Shown here in pieces: positions 62,335 to 64,000 of a stretch of 64,000 nt of DNA. A program made the translations under genes and the position numbers. Numbering within the stretch: position 1 is the first letter of the stretch; each line of letters begins with the position of its first letter. Location: NCBI GenBank assembly GCA_016342415.1, contig JAEIOD010000006.1, positions 124,001 through 188,000 on the forward strand, read 5' to 3'. The stretch comes from Clostridiales bacterium. GTDB lineage: Bacteria > Bacillota > Clostridia > Peptostreptococcales > Acidaminobacteraceae. The notes beneath the pieces are model-generated. The model did not search any database. It had not been told where the DNA came from and worked only from the letters and a program-made list of their open reading frames with translations.

Positions 62335-64000
62335 TTAATTCTCTGTTAAAGGTATAGTGATTAAAAACACCGTTCCAACGCCAACCTCACTGGCACATGT
62401 TATAATACCATGATGTCTTTTTTCAATCACATCGTATGCAACACTTAATCCAAGTCCAGGACCTGTTCCAACGGGTTTTGTTGTGAAAAAAGGTTCAAAT
62501 ATTCTATTCAGTAACGCCTCATCAATACCACTACCATTATCCGTTATTGTGAAAAATAAATTGTCCTCATCTGCATATGTCTTCAAGGTAATACATCCTT
62601 CTGAAAGATTCTCAAATTTTTCTTTAACTGCATATATCGAATTCTTTAGTAGATTCAATAGTACTTGATTCATTTCTTTAGCAACAACTTTTATCATAGG
62701 AACTTCCTCGAAATCCCTTTGTATCTCGATATCACCAAATTCACCTTTCATTAATAATAATGTGTTTTCAAGATTTAATTTAAAGTCATAGTACTCGTAA
62801 TCTTCAAATTGATCGATTGTAGAAAAAATTCTGAGCGCTTTTATGATGGTAATAACCCTCATTAATCCAATATTTGATTCGTTCAGTATCTCTTTTATTT
62901 CTGAAGTGATTGAGTCCAAATCATCTTTGTATTTTAAAATTTTATGACTCATGATACCATCAGAAATATCAAATGCCTTTATAAATTCTGATAGAGTCGA
63001 TTTCATTTCATCTATGGACTCACCCAACCAACTGAAATTATTTACAACGAATGATAAAGGATTGTTAATTTCATGGGCTATTCCTGCAGCCAATTGGCCT
63101 ATACCAGCGAGTTTTTCACTTTGAATAACTTGCATCTTAGATAAATTGAGTTGCTCAATCGTCTCTTCAAGTTCAATGTTTTTTTCTTTTATTGTTGCAT
63201 TTAAACGTTTTCTATCTGTAACATCTTCTTGCACGGATACAAAATACTTAATCTCACCGTATTCATCCTTAACAGAGGCAATATGGTAGTTCGACCAATA
63301 AAACTTACCATCTTTTTTCTTGTTATACAATTCACCATGCCAGTCTTTACCACTTAATATGGTCGACCAAAGTGAAGCGTAGTAATCATCGTCGTATAAT
63401 CCCGATTTCAGAAATCTTGGATTCTTACCCAATACTTCAGAACTGCTATAATTCGTCAATAACTCAAACTTTGGATTCACGTATTGTATAGCTCCCTTGA
63501 TATCTGTGATCATGACACTTACAGGACTAAGCTCCACTGCACTCAGTAGCTTGTCTATTTCCTCATCTGCCTTCTTTCGCTTTTCTATCTCAACATGAAC
63601 CTTGTCCCGATTCGCCTCAATAAGTTTGTTTAGATCCCTGTAAAGTATCGAATTTTCAATAACAACAGCTCCTAGTCCAGCGAGAGAGAAGATTATTGAC
63701 TCGTCTTCTTTAGTAAATGGTAAAATTTCTACACCACGCATTTTATTAATCAATTGAATTACACCGATCACTCTATCCTCATGATCTTTCATAGGTATGG
63801 TTAAAATTGATTTGGTTTGGTAACCAGTCTTTTTATCAAAGCCGTTATCAAATTGATAATTTGTATCTTCAACGATATCATAGACATCATCAATTCTTAT
63901 TGGTAATCCTTTTTTAACAGATGAGCCAATAATGCTTTTACTGGTGATTTCCATCGTTGTAGAGACTAGATCAACTTGCAAGGAATTGTTCTTTGCAATC
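62335..64000 (-). CDS. GAF-PAS sensor histidine kinase (partial, 5' end outside window)
   Basis: At least 554 codons, open to the window edge. A GAF domain (TIPMKDHEDRVIGVIQLINK) is followed by a coil, a PAS domain with PAC (VMITDIKGAIQYVNPKFELL, FVSVQEDVTDRK), H-box GIAHEINNPLSF, N-box LLNLLKNSIYAVKE, G1 DNGSGI, F-box FEPFFTTKPVG and G2 GPGLGLSVAYDVI. No membrane helix in the visible part. A cytoplasmic or GAF-sensing kinase of the NtrB-like group; partner not visible. Confidence 0.88.
   Translation of the reverse strand, partial: IAKNNSLQVDLVSTTMEITSKSIIGSSVKKGLPIRIDDVYDIVEDTNYQFDNGFDKKTGYQTKSILTIPMKDHEDRVIGVIQLINKMRGVEILPFTKEDESIIFSLAGLGAVVIENSILYRDLNKLIEANRDKVHVEIEKRKKADEEIDKLLSAVELSPVSVMITDIKGAIQYVNPKFELLTNYSSSEVLGKNPRFLKSGLYDDDYYASLWSTILSGKDWHGELYNKKKDGKFYWSNYHIASVKDEYGEIKYFVSVQEDVTDRKRLNATIKEKNIELEETIEQLNLSKMQVIQSEKLAGIGQLAAGIAHEINNPLSFVVNNFSWLGESIDEMKSTLSEFIKAFDISDGIMSHKILKYKDDLDSITSEIKEILNESNIGLMRVITIIKALRIFSTIDQFEDYEYYDFKLNLENTLLLMKGEFGDIEIQRDFEEVPMIKVVAKEMNQVLLNLLKNSIYAVKEKFENLSEGCITLKTYADEDNLFFTITDNGSGIDEALLNRIFEPFFTTKPVGTGPGLGLSVAYDVIEKRHHGIITCASEVGVGTVFLITIPLTEN

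Noticed and set aside
1..64000. CRISPR array, tRNA, rRNA, prophage or intact insertion sequence
   Set aside because: No regularly spaced repeats, RNA gene signatures or mobile element genes were seen on either strand.

Overview
The window reads as a low-GC, probably anaerobic member of the Bacillota (clostridial type). The reasons are AT-rich DNA, strong AGGAGG-type ribosome binding sites, tightly overlapping operons, an indolepyruvate:ferredoxin oxidoreductase, a class III fructose-1,6-bisphosphatase, a Rex-like operator at a NADH oxidase, a LytTR/DUF3021 pair and a short HisG with HisZ. UGA is a normal stop. No rRNA, tRNA, CRISPR array or intact insertion sequence was seen.

Left part (1-21 kb): a patchwork of small operons and decayed genes. 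It holds a MerR-methyltransferase, a membrane M28 peptidase, remnants of AdhE and of an HxlR regulator, an unusual tandem RlmH pair, PhzF, a HAM1-cyclophilin fusion, a hydrolase-LytTR-DUF3021 operon with a candidate operator, and a histidine kinase remnant. Then come a 773-residue RelA/SpoT protein with C-terminal RyR-like domains, a diguanylate cyclase, and an ATP-grasp/M20-like fusion. About 1.8 kb (18.9-20.7 kb) holds only one small ORF.

Middle (21-46 kb): housekeeping and regulatory genes. These include an uncharacterised protein with a metallophosphoesterase, DUF1186, a TetM-like GTPase preceded by a 58-codon ORF and an overlapping terminator, mtnN with an MFS carrier, a cytoplasmic ParB-like/BMP fusion, nox, a TspO-like membrane protein, a NUDIX gene broken by UGA, RidA, fbp, an HD protein and iorAB. 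An MFS exporter sits behind a leader ORF with mutually exclusive hairpins, followed by small enzymes and a chemoreceptor.

Right part (47-64 kb, all minus strand): a complete hisZGDCBHAF-IE operon except for histidinol-phosphatase. It is headed by a 24-residue leader peptide with four consecutive His codons and a terminator. Next come thrC with an ApgM-like putative homoserine kinase, galM with a NUDIX gene, an APH-like kinase, a sensor lipoprotein with a histidine kinase, and a GAF-PAS histidine kinase cut by the window edge.

The most noteworthy items are the RelA-TPR-Rossmann-RyR protein, the two ribosome-dependent attenuators (his and MFS), and the RlmH pair whose two halves look complementary.
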